From: Nymphaea colorata
Taxonomy: Eukaryota > Streptophyta > Magnoliopsida > Nymphaeales > Nymphaeaceae
Length of the DNA: 64,000 nt
Direction of reading: 5' to 3'
Assembly: GCF_008831285.2 (NCBI RefSeq)
Contig: NC_045147.1
Location: forward strand, 21,902,981 to 21,966,980
Both the position numbers and the translations under genes were made by a program. Shown piece by piece: positions 1-13,995 of this stretch. Each line of letters opens with the position of its first letter. Position 1 is the stretch's first letter. Under the pieces are notes generated by a model that was not told where the DNA came from, did not search any database, and saw only the letters and a program-made list of their open reading frames with translations.

Positions 1-2
1 AC

Positions 3-65
3 GAGCAGAAGCTCTCCTTCGTTGGGGCTGCTCAGTCAGAGAAGACATTGCTGGTGCCAGCATGA
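3..65 (+). CDS. Possible last codons of a gene entering from the left edge
   Basis: One forward frame is open from the window edge to a TGA at 63-65 and reads 20 residues ending in KTLLVPA. The following 200 bases are AT-rich and look like a 3' UTR. I do not recognise the peptide and the stretch is too short to prove coding. It could equally be chance. Sequence to the left of the window would decide. Confidence 0.25.
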   Translation, partial: EQKLSFVGAAQSEKTLLVPA

Positions 66-2206
66 GCGGATTCTCAGTCCTACTCTTCTTTGGCGATGTA
101 AATATTTGCATATTATACTGTAGCTGGTGATACTCGTGTGGCAGTTAGGCTCATTTCGGGAAGTTTGTTCCTTGTTTCTATAATGTAGAATAGAATAATG
201 TATGTGATCCTCCAATTATATTATAGCCAAATATACTTAAAGTAGAGCTTACAGTGAGGGGATTTCCTAATTCTGTATGTTTGTATTTTCTTCTGTTTTT
301 TATTTTGTTGATGACTAGATTCGAGGGTGGCTTCAGTTAAGAGTCCACAAGCTTGATTTCAGCAAGGAAAATTAATTAGTAGAGGCGAACTTCAGTTAGA
401 ATCAGAAACCTCCGATGAGTTCCAAAAAATTAACGATAAATTTGCTATTATTTATGCCCGCTCTGTTAACATAATCCAAGCTGCTTCATGGTCTCTTTCT
501 CTCACAAACTCTCCCAGTTCTTTGAATGCGTGTAATCAGGGATAACTCGTTCCTGACAACTACAATTCAGAGGACCCAACTCCTTGTGTGACTGTGTCTC
601 TCTTCTTGCCTATTGTGGTTGTCAAAGATATAAACCCTCCAACTTATTAATCGGTACAGAACAATTCTCTCTATACACCTCCCAGTTCCACTTTGTTTCT
701 TGATGTAAAACCTCTTGGTGCTCTTCCTTCTAGGAGAATCTCTTATTGGCAGCGATGGTGCAGAAAACAGTTTACTAAGCTTTAGTAAAAGTTTATGGAC
801 GAAGTTCGTGTAGGATTAACGGATAGTTTGATAACCATCAGCACGAATAGTCAAGTGTCTTTTTCCAACGCAAAGATTCGCTATTATACAAAACAAAATT
901 TGGCATTTTTCTCGATAAAACACATGTTTGTCTCTGGCGATTGCCGTAAACTCTTACCAAACAGTTCACAAAGCATTTGCAATTGTGGACTTAAAAGGTG
1001 ATTGTGCATAAACTTGTCCATCAAACGCTTCCTGGATCTGAAGATGCACATAGAGAACGTCAACCCTTGTCAAAAAGAACACTTCCTCATTTAACAGCAA
1101 AGAACCAGGTCTTCATTTCTCTTTGAACTTGGAATGGGCACCATTTGGGTATGATCAGGCAAATTTCCGACGTCCTCCCTAAGAATGTCTTGCAATCTAG
1201 CCAACAAAAGCTCGGTTCACTTGGGAAATTAGCTAGATTGAAGACCCTTAACTTGCAGGAAGTTCAAATTTAAATAAATTGCCAGAGCCATGTGTAACTT
1301 AGCATACCGTATACGTTAAATAAAGAAGCAAAAACTTGCAAAAGGAAACAAAAACAGGGACCCTAAAACCAGTTTACCGGTTAGCAGTACGAAGGGGTTT
1401 TGTGGCACAAACGCCACAAGCGCATTGAGATAGGAAATTTTATCGTGTTCCCAGTCACTTTCCCCTGACAGATCAGGTCCAACTGGCCCTTGACAAATTG
1501 CCATCACGGATCAAATCCTTTCGGTAACATGTCCAAAAATTGGGTCCACCCGGTGTCCTGACCATCCTCCTGATGGCATCCACTTCTCCATTTGTTCTCC
1601 ATATTGGGATTAGACATTTTTTTTTTCATTTTCAATTCCAGATTTTGAAAGTTATTTTGAACCACACCTTCGAAGAAAGGGATAACCCCAACTCCAAGCA
1701 TCCAAAATATCAGACTTTAAAAAGCGCCAACATCTTGTCTGAAGTTCTATGGTTAAGTCACTGGAGGCCATCTTCTGACTCTCTTCTTTTACTGCAATAA
1801 ATCAGACTGACTAGGTAAGGGCTTCTTCTATTTAGAGTCGACCTTTTTAGTTGCAATTTTAAAAATAGGGCTCCATTTATGAACTTTCTGTTTAAGAACT
1901 TGCTTTAAAGGGCAACAGCCAAACAAGGGCCTCAGTCAAAATTCTGCATTCAAAAAGTGGTTTTTCATTCTCATAGAGAAAAAGGAAAAAGCGAGAGCCC
2001 CTGCAACTCCACCTTATTTAGTTCTTAACGTGAGTTAAAAGGCGAGGGGGTAAAGGTGGGGCCCTGTTTCATGGTTATCCACAAGAGCGTTGCCTATATC
2101 AGAAAACTCAGAAATGTGAGGATGTTCATAACAAGGTTTATGACCAAAAGGCGAGCTCATAAATTAAGGAAAATCCTATCAGCAAGATAAGAATAGACCC
2201 TAAAAA

Positions 2207-2242
<36 letters not shown>

Positions 2243-2870
2243 TGTGTGCGGCCATCCAAATTGTAGATGAGGACGACCATGTTGATGTTCTTCCAAATCA
2301 TGGTAGTATATGGCTCGCTTTCACCGTGCATCACATTCATTTCTCTAAAATTAGACTACTCCAATGAGAACTGCAAGTTCAAATAGGAGACAAACCAACA
2401 AAAAGAGTATGAAAGCAAGAATGACATGAAAATACAATTACAACTTACAACCCTCACTGTTAAATGAAATCAAACTCTTGCAAACCTGTCCAATTGAACA
2501 GAGAAAGCATACAGTTGGAACTCCAGGAATTGCCACACAAGCTGATCATGGGTCCATCAGCACAGCAGCCTGAGATACTTCCAAAGGTTATGTACACACA
2601 CAAGTGCATGTGCCTAAGCATGCACCAATTTCCAGAAACTATATAAAAAGGTGGTGTCAACAGTCAACCTGGAGCACATCCGTTGGTGAGAATTAAGGCC
2701 ACGTGCCAAAACCTAAAATTATACAAAAGTTGCCCATTAAGATAATGAACCAAATTCTAAAAAGATGATGACAATGATCCCAAAAAATATTCTCAATCAT
2801 CTGAGGCATTCCAGCACCATCATGCTCACATAATCAAATCATATCATATACAGAAGAACAAGACAATCGT
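66..2870. other. Non-coding spacer, no convincing gene
   Basis: No frame here gives a recognisable protein. A CT/TG microsatellite lies at about 2207-2249. At about 1215-1265 one forward frame reads SLGKLARLKTLNLQE, which resembles a single leucine-rich repeat, but it is isolated and closed by stops. The right end probably contains the 3' UTR and downstream DNA of the minus-strand tubby-like gene; an AATAAA-type signal for that strand lies at 2878-2883. Confidence 0.5.
2207..2249. repeat. Compound (TC)n(TG)n microsatellite
   Basis: An uninterrupted TC run passes directly into a TG run. This is a simple sequence repeat of the type that varies in length between individuals. Confidence 0.9.
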
Positions 2871-3386
2871 TTTCTGCTTTATTCAGTTTTTGTTTTGAAT
2901 TTATCTTTTGTGAAATTCAAAATGTATATATATAATGTTTAGCAGGTTTTTCTTTTTAGTCATTAAGGATGATGAAAGTGATGGGTCTGCTGATTATTCT
3001 GCCAACTAAACATTATTTCTAGTAAGTCCACCGGATGTAAGACGGGGGGAGAATCCAAGTCAGTACTTGTTGCTTACAACCAAGCATGTAGCAGAAAGAA
3101 CAAAATTATAATGAAGCACAACACAGTTGACAGCTACTTAAAGAGCTTGTCAACAAGTGGCAAAGTATACACTTAGGGGCCACGATGTTGCAAGAACCTT
3201 CTCAAAGCAAATTATACATTCTTATCAGAAGAAAAACTTCTTTCAAGATAAAGTAAGGTTCGTATCTCTTGCAGAAACAAAATAAGCCTCTATTATAACT
3301 CATGAAATACAAGCATCCGAACACTTATAGATTATTGCAGGCAGGCAATCTTTCGGAAAACAGATGAAACAGTGCATATTTACCTT

Positions 3387-6300
3387 TTACTCACAAGCAA
3401 TCTTGGTATCGAAACTGCTGAGGCATATTGCGAAGGCCTGAAAAGCAGAAAGAGGGTACCTATAATCCATCGTGAATGAGTCTTTTGCCACTTTCCCAAA
3501 CTGCAGGAGAACCTTATCATGCTCATGAGTAACTTGAGTGTTTTCAAGTGATGCGACAAGCTGGAAATTCTTCACTGAAGCAACAGTCACACGCCCACGA
3601 AAATTCAAGCACCAACATTGCAGCTGTTCATGCCATCTTGGTGCTTTATTTTTCAAACTTAGCATTCCATCTTTTGCACTATTTCGACTAGATAGTGGGC
3701 CTGAGAATGAACTTTCTGAGTGAATAGACTTAGATCTGAAAAAAGGATATGATGAGAAGGAGTCAAGGCCATTGAGCAGAAACTCAGTCTGTGTTGGGGC
3801 AACGCCACCAGGTTCAATTGCTGTTGCTGGAATGGCATCCATAACACAATGCATTCTCCTTGGTCCCCTGGTTTTTAGAATTGAACATGTCAACAATTTC
3901 AAGAATATGAACCATTGAATACATCTAAAGCAAACAATAAAAGCTATGACCTTTTAGCTATAACGAAAGATGACCATTGACTGCACAAAATATTGTTACT
4001 TATGTGATTTTCATCACGGGAAAAGATTGCTCAATTAAAATGTTAAAACTCTGAAAACTTTTAAACACTAAAAAATTCAGCTATCTTTCAAGTGTCAACT
4101 AAAAACGGGCAGTGGATCCTCTAAGCGACAAATGTTAATTTTGCAAGCCACAAGACAAAAAATGCAAAAATCTGGCAATCAGTAACAGGAACTTTCAAGT
4201 AAATAACACATAAGGTATTAACAATGACCAAACCACTTGAAAGGAGTAATTATTCTGCTTTCTCCTTTCATTTAGTAGATAGATCTGAAGTTAGTTTTGT
4301 ACCTGGCACCTAGGACGTTCAACTCATAAGAAATATGGGCAATAGTGTAATTCCCAGCTGGAACTCTTGGAGAGACTTGCTTCAAACCAACCAATCGTGT
4401 TGACCGGCTCTTTGTCACCACAGCTCCAGCATGAGGAGGTTGTGCATCATAGACAGTAAATTTTGTGCCCAAGAAGTTTGATCTATCAACATAAACAAGA
4501 GATGTTAATTCACATTCACCGAAAAAGACTACGCTAGATAAAAAAGAAATCCACACCAGTAACACTGATAAAGTTCTTCAGCAGAGAAACCAGCCCATTG
4601 GTCTTCAGTGAAGAAGGATTTTGATATTAGAACTCACCTCAACTTCCCTATATAAGTACCGCTTCCCTTGGACATATCCCCAGCATCTAAAGAAATAATA
4701 TAATCAGTGTAAGTTGGGCGCCGAACCCTCCTTGCTGCAAGAAGAAATTTACCATTTTCCGCCAGTGCTGTAAAGTGTAAACAATCCAAAACGGATATTA
4801 GTTCAAGATGAAATTTTATGAAAATCTTGGAACAGACTGCTTCGCTGCTTTACAAAATGCCATTAAAAAGCTTATTAGAAACTTTAGACATGTCAAGACC
4901 TAAGTACAGGGAAAACCACATTAAAACCAGTATAATAGAAAAAACTTCAATAAAGGCAACAGTGACTGATGATGTAGTAAATTAAAAAGACTTGGTAATT
5001 TAGAAAAGGTTAAAGATAGATTACTTTCAGTGAGACCAAGGTAGAGTCGATAGGTATGAGCAACACGATCCCTCTTTATATAACACTGCACCATGGCATC
5101 TCTTGGGCCAGGCTGAAAAAAGCAAAATCACTGATTTCTTCAGCACATATGAAATAACAGAAAAACAAAAGATGAGGTGACACCCATGTCATTCATGCAA
5201 TTGTGACAGAAACTTTGCTGATAACCATCAAACGACAATCACCAATGAGAGAAGTTCACAGAGCAAGTTGCACAAAATGCTCACTCAAGGCCACTTGAGT
5301 TCACTTCAAAGTTTTCAAGAGATGATTGATAGATTGCTCAAAGATCGATCTAATCATCTAATTCAAAATCATCTTCGTCTTCATACCACAGAATAGCTCC
5401 TGGGACCTCAAATTTACATAAAAAATAAAGGCATAGATAACCTAATTCTAGATGTGGCTTCTGACATAACCGACAAAGGAAAACCTCCAACATTGCATAT
5501 TGCCAATACTTCATTTTTTAAGGTCATCAGGTCATCTCTTAATTAAGAAATATGAAAAGAAAATACCAGGAACATAATAGTTGAGTCCAAAGATAACAAA
5601 AAGAGATAATTTCCGAGGTACTGCCCAATAGAACATCTAAAGCTAATGCAAGTATATCTTGAAAACCAAGGAAGTTAATCCAAGGCTTATTCTCTCAATG
5701 GTGATCAGAAATGGGCATTGGAGTAGGCTATAAACCATCATTAACTGAATATTAAACAAAAAGGATCTCAAAGAAAAGTTTTAAAAAATTGAATACATAC
5801 TGTTCAATGTAGCAAATGTTGTTGTTCAAGAAATAAAAAGGCTTGTTAACGGTACAGGAACACCAACATCAGTTGTTCTTTCACAAACCACTCAAAGCAA
5901 ATACCTCACCGCTTCCTAAGCCCCAAGAGATTTATATTTGGTTCTGACTATGGAAGACTAAACGGGCATGATTAAAAATGAAGATTCGCATCAAGATCGA
6001 AGTGCTACTCCAACAAACAGTGGAAAAATAAGCAATCACATCCAGTCGAGTAATGTGTTAACAAGTAAGAACAATCCGATGCATTTAATCAAAATGACCA
6101 AGAGCAAGCCCAAAACCTCCTTAGCTACCCAAACGTTGTTCATCTCAGCAAAACACAAGAAACAAAATCAGCAGCCAAAATTTTCTACAAAGAACAGACA
6201 AACACAATGGCCTTTTGACGGACCTGCTTCAAAGATATTGGGAAAGTCAGCTTCCCCGATATCTCAGGCGTCTTGACGATTTCCTTGGTGATCTCCCTCC

Positions 6301-6589
6301 AGCTCCTGCAGACCCCGGCGCAGGCGATCACGTGTTTTCTGGGCGGCCATGTGTCCTCAGCTGCCTCAACCCTCAAGATCACATCCCTCAGCAGCTCTGG
6401 CGGCATATTAGCCCAACAGCTCTGCTTATTAGGGCCCTCATTCTCGCCGTGGACGGAGTCTCCGCCACATCCCGCGCTCCCGCCGTGTGCCTTAGATCTT
6501 GACCCATACCCCAACCTCACTTCAAAACCCTTCCTAGACATACTCCCAAGTTCACCCTTCATTTCTTGAATTATACTCCGGAAAGACAT
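3387..6589 (-). CDS. Tubby-like F-box protein (TLP), 414 aa, 5 exons
   Basis: Exons on the minus strand: 6589-6224, 5112-5025, 4767-4638, 4482-4303, 3867-3387; all introns are GT-AG and the joined frame (1245 nt) has no internal stop. Residues about 58-103 are an F-box ([10 protein letters not shown]...CRSWREI). The tubby domain runs from about residue 113 to the end. Both family signatures are present: [14 protein letters not shown] at 344-357 and [16 protein letters not shown] as the last 16 residues. The GKLRSNFLG segment carries K193 and R195, the pair that binds phosphatidylinositol 4,5-bisphosphate in the family. Plant TLPs are held at the plasma membrane by this domain and released under stress; the F-box binds SKP1-like ASK proteins. 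Length is typical. The start matches the usual MSFRSI beginning, and no in-frame ATG lies upstream. The family is certain; which TLP it is cannot be told without an alignment. Confidence 0.96.
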
Positions 6590-7200
6590 TTCCGTTTCCC
6601 ACTCCCACTTCCTAAGCGAATTCTCCTTCAGCAAACAAAATAAACACTTTAAATTGCCACATTTTTACAATATCCCATCCCAATCGCTTTATGTACAAAG
6701 TCACCACTATTCCCCAGAATCCACTGTAATGTACATAAGATCTATCTGGGGGAGAATAGACATAACTAACTGCCAAAAAAAGTAGATATCGATACAACAA
6801 GTCCTAAGAAAAATCTACAAGCCGCTAACCCTCCTGAGCCAAACAAAGCAGAAAGAACCAATCACTGATCAAAGTTCGCAGCAGAAGCCTTCAAGCAGCT
6901 CAGTGTTCAGTCGGATCATTCGTTCTGGAGGCTCAGCAGCACAAAAAAGGAAAGGATTTCGCTTGCAAACGACGATTCCTTCATTCCGGATACCCCTGAA
7001 GGAGGCTAAACACAAATTTTCGGCCGAACCACATAACCAGAAAGACAGAAGCCAAATTCGAGCTAATTTCTCCTGTTTTCACTCAGAGAAGCTGATGACA
7101 CTGCAACAAGTTCGCAGCATCAACACATCCTCCACCTCGCACAGAGAGAGAGAGAGAGAGAGGAGAGAAGGAGAGCTTTAGGGTTTCCGACCAACCTTGG
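6590..7200 (-). promoter_or_regulatory. 5' leader and proximal promoter of the tubby-like gene
   Basis: On the minus strand this stretch begins with a telobox-like AAACCCTAAAG (about 7178-7188) followed by a CT-rich tract (GA on the plus strand, 7141-7171), a common arrangement around plant transcription starts. A leader of up to about 600 nt, possibly with an intron, would separate it from the ATG at 6589. The exact start site is not visible. Confidence 0.45.
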
Positions 7201-7834
7201 TTTATTGCGGGCGTCGTTTTGCTCATCCACTCTGCTACGTGGAAAAAAATATATTAAAAGGAAATGGCAAAAAGACAGGAAAATGGAGAGGGGATGGCTT
7301 GTAATAACAGAGGCTCTCCATCATTAATTGCCGTTTTAACTTTCAGCTTAGTTTGTAATTACCTTTCCATCTGAAACTTTTTCTTGAATGACTAGAACCG
7401 TCCACTACTTTTCTCTTGCAGTTCTTCGTGGTTTTTCCAACTTAACGCCTCCGGATGCCATACGCAGGAAGGAATATCCAGATATTTTGGAAACTTTGTT
7501 CATACATCTTGAAAACAAAAACTGCCACCAACTGTTATCTTTCACATTTTCTGAGATAAGTTATTAATTACATTAGCATGATAATAAATGTTCACAAATT
7601 ATTATAAAGTGAAGAACTTTACTTTTCCATTGGCAGAATTTTCTACCAAATTTAGCCAAAAACAAGCATCCACGCTTCGGACTTTCAGTATTAATCAACT
7701 CAAAAGCCTTGTACCAAAAATTGTTGGGATGGGGAGGAAGTTTTTTGTTGTCGGAGATTTATAACACCTAAAAGTTTTAGGTGAGTAAGAGAAGTATATC
7801 ATCCTATTTTGCTCAACTAAGAGCCGAAGTTCTT

Positions 7835-7965
7835 AGTAGGGGCGGAGCAAAGTGGGGTAGACCCTTTTAACTTTATATATATATATATATATATATATAA
7901 ACTTTAAAAAAATTTACAAATTTGAAAAATAAGACCTCAGTATCGTAGATCACCTAGGATATTAG
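7835..7965 (+). repeat. GGGGCGGAGC-type dispersed repeat, copy 1
   Basis: It starts with AGGGGCGGAGCAAAGTGGGG and continues into an AT run and an A/T-rich body with AAATTTACAAATTTGAAAAATAAG. The same head and body type recur at 31345-31560 and 57488-57690. Confidence 0.45.
7874..7899. repeat. (TA)n microsatellite
   Basis: Uninterrupted TA run inside the GGGGCGGAGC-type repeat. Confidence 0.9.
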
Positions 7966-8935
7966 GTCCATTGTAATCAAACGCCTCCTTTCCTTTCCCA
8001 TTGACGTGAATTAATTATTGGTGATCGGATGGGTGGGCCGCCATGATGTTAATGCGTCACAAGAGTTGGATGTCACATTGCCCAAACACCTCTCGTGAGT
8101 CAAACGCTACAAAGATAACATTCAAAGGCGAATACTTCACATGCCAAATTCATAATCTACCATTTCCTGTTGGCATGCCCAAAATAACGATATAGTTGAA
8201 TTTGATAAAGAATGTATGACTGACTCTAAAACTAAGAAAAAAAAAATGTAAATTAATATTAGATGATGAAAATTGTCCATCACTTACTTTTCATTATTTT
8301 TACTATGAATTGTTCATCATAATGAATCGCATGACTGCCAAAGTCGCCATTTAATTTTTTTTTTAGTATTTAAGAAGTTTGTTAGGACCGTGATGACTTA
8401 AGGTTGAGGGATGGGATATATATATATATATTAGATTTCAAAATCATCCTTCTTTTTCTTCTTATACCTCACAGTTTTTATGACTGCAAGGATGGATTTG
8501 TTTTGGTTGAATAAATTTTAAGGACGAATTTGGACGGGGGTAACAGATTTTAAAATTTAACCAATAAATGAAAAAAAATTACGAAAAAATCTTTTTTTCA
8601 CACTTTTTCAAAATTAACTGTCTGAACAAGGCAGGAACTCACTTTCGTACGTTTTTTCTGAGAAAAATCATAAACATACAGTTGGTCTCCCGCACTTCCG
8701 TAGTAAACAAATCAATAAAATGGACACAACTAGTCAATTTTTAGTGACTATACAAACGTCAATTAATGATTCAATATCCAACTTTTTGAAACCTAAATAG
8801 TAAGATTTTTTTGTTTTTTTGCATTTTCTTTTTTCAAATTATAGATTAATTGCGAAATATTTTGTGCGTACGCGTGAGAATACTCCAAAAAACGATGTGC
8901 CATTGTGCCCAATTAACTTTTGGCTGTCCCCTGTG

Positions 8936-8966
8936 CTTGTTTGTTTGTTTGTTTGTTTGTGTTTGC
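8936..8966. repeat. (TGTT)n microsatellite
   Basis: About six TGTT tetramers in a row ending in TGTGTTTG. Confidence 0.8.
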
Positions 8967-9275
8967 ATGTGTGCCAACACCCGTGAGGGAATTTTCAGAA
9001 TGAATACACACGTGGCACAAAAGATAGGAACAAAGTATTCTTCTTAATTCTCACATACATGCATTTTTTACACGAAGGTAAGTTTTAAATCATATATCTG
9101 AAACATCAAAATTAATATTTTAATGTCTGAAAAAATCAATATCCCGTAATGTGCCAAGTTTTATGATTTGAAAATTCGTTTTCTATGTACAAACTAGTAA
9201 AATGATCTGAAATATCACTTGTATCAAATAAATCGTTTTGACCATTTTTTCAAAAAAAAAAAACTGCAAGTACTC

Positions 9276-9279
<4 letters not shown>

Positions 9280-9306
<27 letters not shown>
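9280..9306. repeat. (AT)n microsatellite
   Basis: Uninterrupted AT run preceded by a poly-A and a poly-T tract. Confidence 0.9.
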
Positions 9307-9310
<4 letters not shown>

Positions 9311-9534
9311 GACGGTGATGCTGGCTATTGAGAGTAACCCCACTCACTCATGAGCCTGATTCATTAATAATGGATAGTTGAGAGAAAAATAAGCAAAAAA
9401 GTGTGATGGGCATTTTAATTATTTAATAATAGTTTACACATTTTTTCTTTATTTTTATGTGAAACTTTCATCATGATAGATCAAACGACCCTAATGAATA
9501 AGCTGAGTGATTTTGAATAGCCGATTCCCCATTC

Positions 9535-9539
<5 letters not shown>

Positions 9540-9594
<55 letters not shown>
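9540..9594. repeat. (AT)n microsatellite, 55 nt
   Basis: Perfect dinucleotide run of about 27 units. Confidence 0.95.
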
Positions 9595-9596
<2 letters not shown>

Positions 9597-11405
9597 GCTA
9601 AAATTACCGGGAAAACAAAAAAAAGCAATTGAGATTAAAGATATTGCTACATTTTTCCAATAGAGATCTGTGGCTAGAGGCTGAAAACATGAAGAACAAT
9701 CAAAGACAGGGAGCCATGTTTTTGTCTAATGCATTGAATTTGTTGAATGATTCTATGAGTATTGTGCTCAAATACTTTTTGACGAGACCTGATTTGAGAA
9801 TGGGAGCAGCAGAGAAAAGAAAGAGATGGGAAAGGAAGTAGTAGTGGTTATGTCATGTTAAAAGGTCAACAAGCATGGGCCATCCTCATAAACACCTCAC
9901 AGTCCCAATCCAGAGAACCCACTTGACTACCGCTGGAATTTAATGCTTTCCTCCTACTCCTGTAATGTAATCTACTCTCCCACTAGCATTTCTCTTTTCT
10001 TTTTCTTTTTTTTTTAATAAAAAAATTATGAAATTTGAAAAATTGGATGGCCATTTCTCGTTTAGACTTTGATTTGTCATGGTACCACTTTAATGCTTCG
10101 TAATTAGTTGCAAAATGCATATTATTTCACAAAAAATGCGTTTAATTGACAGTAAATTTCTTTTTGCTTGAAGAATGAAGAGAATCTATTCATGGCGAGG
10201 AACAGGCTTCTTTTTCTTTCTTTTTTGGGGAAAATTACGAAGACGTGGAAACAAAGAAAGAATCATTTCTTTGGATTTTCACTGTGAATTTCAGGATAAA
10301 ATTCATGAAGCTGCCTGTACATACGTAGACAAGTGTACCTACCATCTTTGAAAAAGCTACATTTCGTTACGTTCTTCTTTCTTTGTTGTTATTTTTATAT
10401 ATAATATAAATGTTTTACCTACTACATCGAACCTACTGCACGTAAAGGCGTCGTTGCTAGTAAAATCATTAAATTGACCCGTGTTTAGTCAAATCAATTT
10501 GTCACTATTGTTTGACGACTTTGACGTAAGGCAAAGTTTTTTTCAAATCGAAATGTTACTATTGTTTGATCTCTTGTGGATTGATTTGTCAATGAAGAAA
10601 GGTGGGGAATATATTTATCGATTTCCAACAAGTGAGGGGTGTGTCAGAAAAATAAACCTAAATTTTTATAACAAAAAGCTACATTCTCAAGACATGTAGC
10701 TCTTTGTAACAATCAAAAAGGAAAAATGAAGAAATTTTGGCTTTCTTTGAAATATTTTATATAGAGAACTTATTATAATTTAAAAAATTAAACAGATATG
10801 AGAGATTGTAGAATAACTTACATTATCATACGACTAAATCTAAGACGGCTCTTCTATAAAGGCAAAATTGGTACCAGTTAAAAACATCTCTGCAAAAATG
10901 ATGAAAATGTCCCTTAAATTATAGTAAATATAAAAATCTTGGATTCTAAGAGGAATTGGTGCCAGTAAATATAAAAAAGTTTACAAGTCAAACGTAAATG
11001 TCAAAAAGCTCAAAAGTACCAGAAAAAACTTGGCTTCCCTTTCAAGCAATGAAAAGGCAAAAAACCGAAGCTTCTTTTTCAAGCGATCCCCTGTAAAAGG
11101 AAGAACTAAAAAAGCTAAAGGCTGCTTTCCAATTACAATTTAGAAGAAATTACACAAAGGCACAATGAGCATTTCAATTTGTTTCTTTTAAGCTGTCGGT
11201 GCCACACGACTTTCATCCTCTTGCTATTATATGGTGAATTTCTCGTCGATTTTATTTGGTCTCAAATTCTGTTTAGGTTGAAATAGATAAATGTTCTTGT
11301 TTTTTTTTTTTTGCTTCTCAAAAAAAATTGAATTTGGAAGCCATAAACGTACTATGTTTTTCCTCTCCTTAATTAATACACCGAGAACAAAAAAGAAAAC
11401 GACGA

Positions 11406-11429
11406 ATATATATATATATATATATATAT
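11406..11429. repeat. (AT)n microsatellite
   Basis: Uninterrupted AT run; the open frames across it translate to IYIYIY and are not genes. Confidence 0.9.
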
Positions 11430-13995
11430 TTGGTAACTCTTGGGGTTTATACTCAATCAGGATAAATAATCCATTGATTGTCTTATGTAACAACTTATCG
11501 CGTAAATATTATTCTCAGAAAAGCCAAAATGAAAATGAATATCTTATTAAAACGAACTTGAATATTATACACCAGAGATAAGAACTGACAGATTTTTTTT
11601 TTTTTAAAGAAACAAGAGAACCACATCTTCATTTTTCCATATTAATTCAAACAGAGTAAGGTAGTAAATGGAACACATAACTCCATGTGATACAGTAAAA
11701 ACGGATCGGTTGTGGAAAAAATTGTACTTAGGGGCTTGCTTCTTCTAGAAATTATAAATATGATCCTCACATTTTCAGTTCTCTTGATACGAGCCTGCCT
11801 CTTTTTTACTATCGATTGCCAACATGGGCAAGTTGAAAAATGCGACCATTAATAGTTTCCAATTTTTCCTTTCTAAACTAAAGTTAAAGAGCTAGGGAAA
11901 AGGTGTGCCTTCATATGACAATTCTCAGTAAAAATGAGGCGTTTATCAAGAAATCAGAAACATAAGACATGCGTTTGAAATTAGAGCAAAAGCCCATCCC
12001 TTAGATGGCGATGAAAGAAAGGGTTGCTTTCGCCCTGCACTGTCTTGTTCTTGCCTGCCGTCCCATATATGGGCATAATAAATGTAAGTTAGTGGTCTCG
12101 CACTCCAATTTGAGGTCCCAAATGGTCCGGATTTAAAGTTGAAGATTTCGTCCCACCGAATTTTTATTTCGATCTGACATTTAATGCATTTGGTTTGGAT
12201 TCAATTTGAAGATTTTGTCGAATTTAGAGCACCGGGTTTGATTTCAATATAAACCTCTAAGATCCATTTGTGACCTGTTCCAATCCAACCATGACATAGT
12301 AGATGTTAATATATCCGATTTTAATCAGATGTCCATAGAAACTTCTGAAAAAATCGGATATGAAAATCAGATCTTCAACTGTGACATGGAGTTTGCTTGA
12401 TGAAATTTTTTTTTTATTAACGAACTTGAGAGTATGGGATTAAAAAAGAAATGTTGCATTTTTAACACCCATCAAATCTGCAAGTGTGAATTGGACCAAA
12501 ATAGGAAAAAAAACGCTCCTTTCGCCAGCTCCAGATTTGTTAATGCGCCTTCATTTCAAGGCATGGGATGGGAGGGGCATGCAGTACGAAGTGTCCCGCC
12601 CTGCCCATCGCAATGGCTTCATAAAGAGATTGTTTGGCGAGGGAGAAATAAATACACGCTTCTTTTTGTCTTTTCAGAAAAGGGGTGAAATTTTTACTCC
12701 CAAAAACACTTTTATCAATAAAGAATTAATGTACCCTGGCTAAGAGGAAAGGTAGTGAAGAGGTCAATACTCCTGCCTGAGATCCTGAACAGAGTTTCCA
12801 GACACTCTAAACCATCATACGGTTCTACTCATTGGGAATGGGCCACAGACCAGTGAGTTTTATAAATTTACCCTAACGATTCTAACGCTCACACAACCAT
12901 CCTAATGACAAACAGCCCTTTTGTGAATGTTTTATGAATCTCTTTCAAAAATTTGAATAGATTCATTAAACACTATAACTAATGTTCCACAAATCTAACC
13001 TAATCTTTAATCCTTGAGCTGATTTATGAGACACACACACATAAAGTGTCCCTACTGTCGAACAACCTCTCAGTAAAGCCCACTCAGGTTTGAATTTGTC
13101 AGAGTCACGTATAAAAGTTAAAAATTAAAATGAATATGCAGAAACAACTACAAAAACAAACAAAAAACGAAACAGTATTTTGGACGACCGAAACCCAAAC
13201 TAGATACTCTTTGCTTCCCTTAATTAAGTGGTCTACAAACTAAATGTTTCTCACATCTGTTTATAGGTTACTGAGAATGCACAGTGGTTCATCGGCCCAC
13301 AGAACCAGAAACGCTTAGTTCCCTCCCCTACTAACTGACACTAAGACGGTGCCTCTTCTGCACCCATCTAGGGAAAAAAAAAAAAAAACTGCAAAGTCGG
13401 CGCCATCCCTCCTCCAAGTCAATTAATTGTTGAGAAAGCCAGCAAAGACTGATGGTTAACATATCTATACAACGGGCATAATGCCATTTGGTTGTTGCAT
13501 GTTCCCCAACGTCGCACCTGTATGATGAAGTATTGTCAGTACAGGACATACTTTTTTAGGAAGATATGTAAAGAATATCAGTTCGCATGATTTATGCCTT
13601 TTCCAATATGACAAATCACAAAATTCTCAGAATTACCCAAGCATTAGCCATTTCATGAGCATTCCAAACCACAGAAAGGGACAGTTACACGAAGAAAACA
13701 GAAAGGTTGACAGCTTTCCACAATCCATCCATCTCAAATATTTACAAGCAAGGGGCACAGTTTTGAAATGCCTGACTAATTTCTCACGTGCCCAACTTCA
13801 TGTAAATTGTTTGCCACCTTCAAGATGACGGTGAAATGAAATCTCGCACTCCACTTGGAGTTGGACAATAAACTGAGAAAAAGAAATGCAAAAAATGACA
13901 AGACATATTGACAAAAAGGTAATCAATGGATAAAGAATTCATGAATAACATGCACGAGTTCTCAATAGTATTTCTAATACGATGAAGGAGTTGGG

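Larger units (their letters stand above)
7200..13990. other. AT-rich spacer, no gene seen
   Basis: About 6.8 kb lie between the promoter of the tubby-like gene and the 3' end of the zinc-finger gene, both on the minus strand. Open frames are short and low in complexity. The region holds several (AT)n microsatellites, a TGTT run and one GGCGGAGC-type repeat. A stretch at 12110-12400 is rich in GATTT/AATCC words like the MITE-like family further right but does not align well enough to call. Confidence 0.6.

Noticed and set aside
1215..1265. Leucine-rich-repeat-like peptide SLGKLARLKTLNLQE
   Set aside because: A single unit, closed by stops, with no neighbouring repeats or splice pattern. Chance or a very old relic.
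3538..3723. Forward open frame opposite the last exon of the tubby-like gene
   Set aside because: It is the antisense shadow of a well-supported exon that carries both tubby signatures.
6590..6634. N-terminal extension of the tubby-like protein by 15 codons
   Set aside because: The in-frame extension opens with TTG, not ATG, and family members start at MSFRSI, so 6589 is the start.
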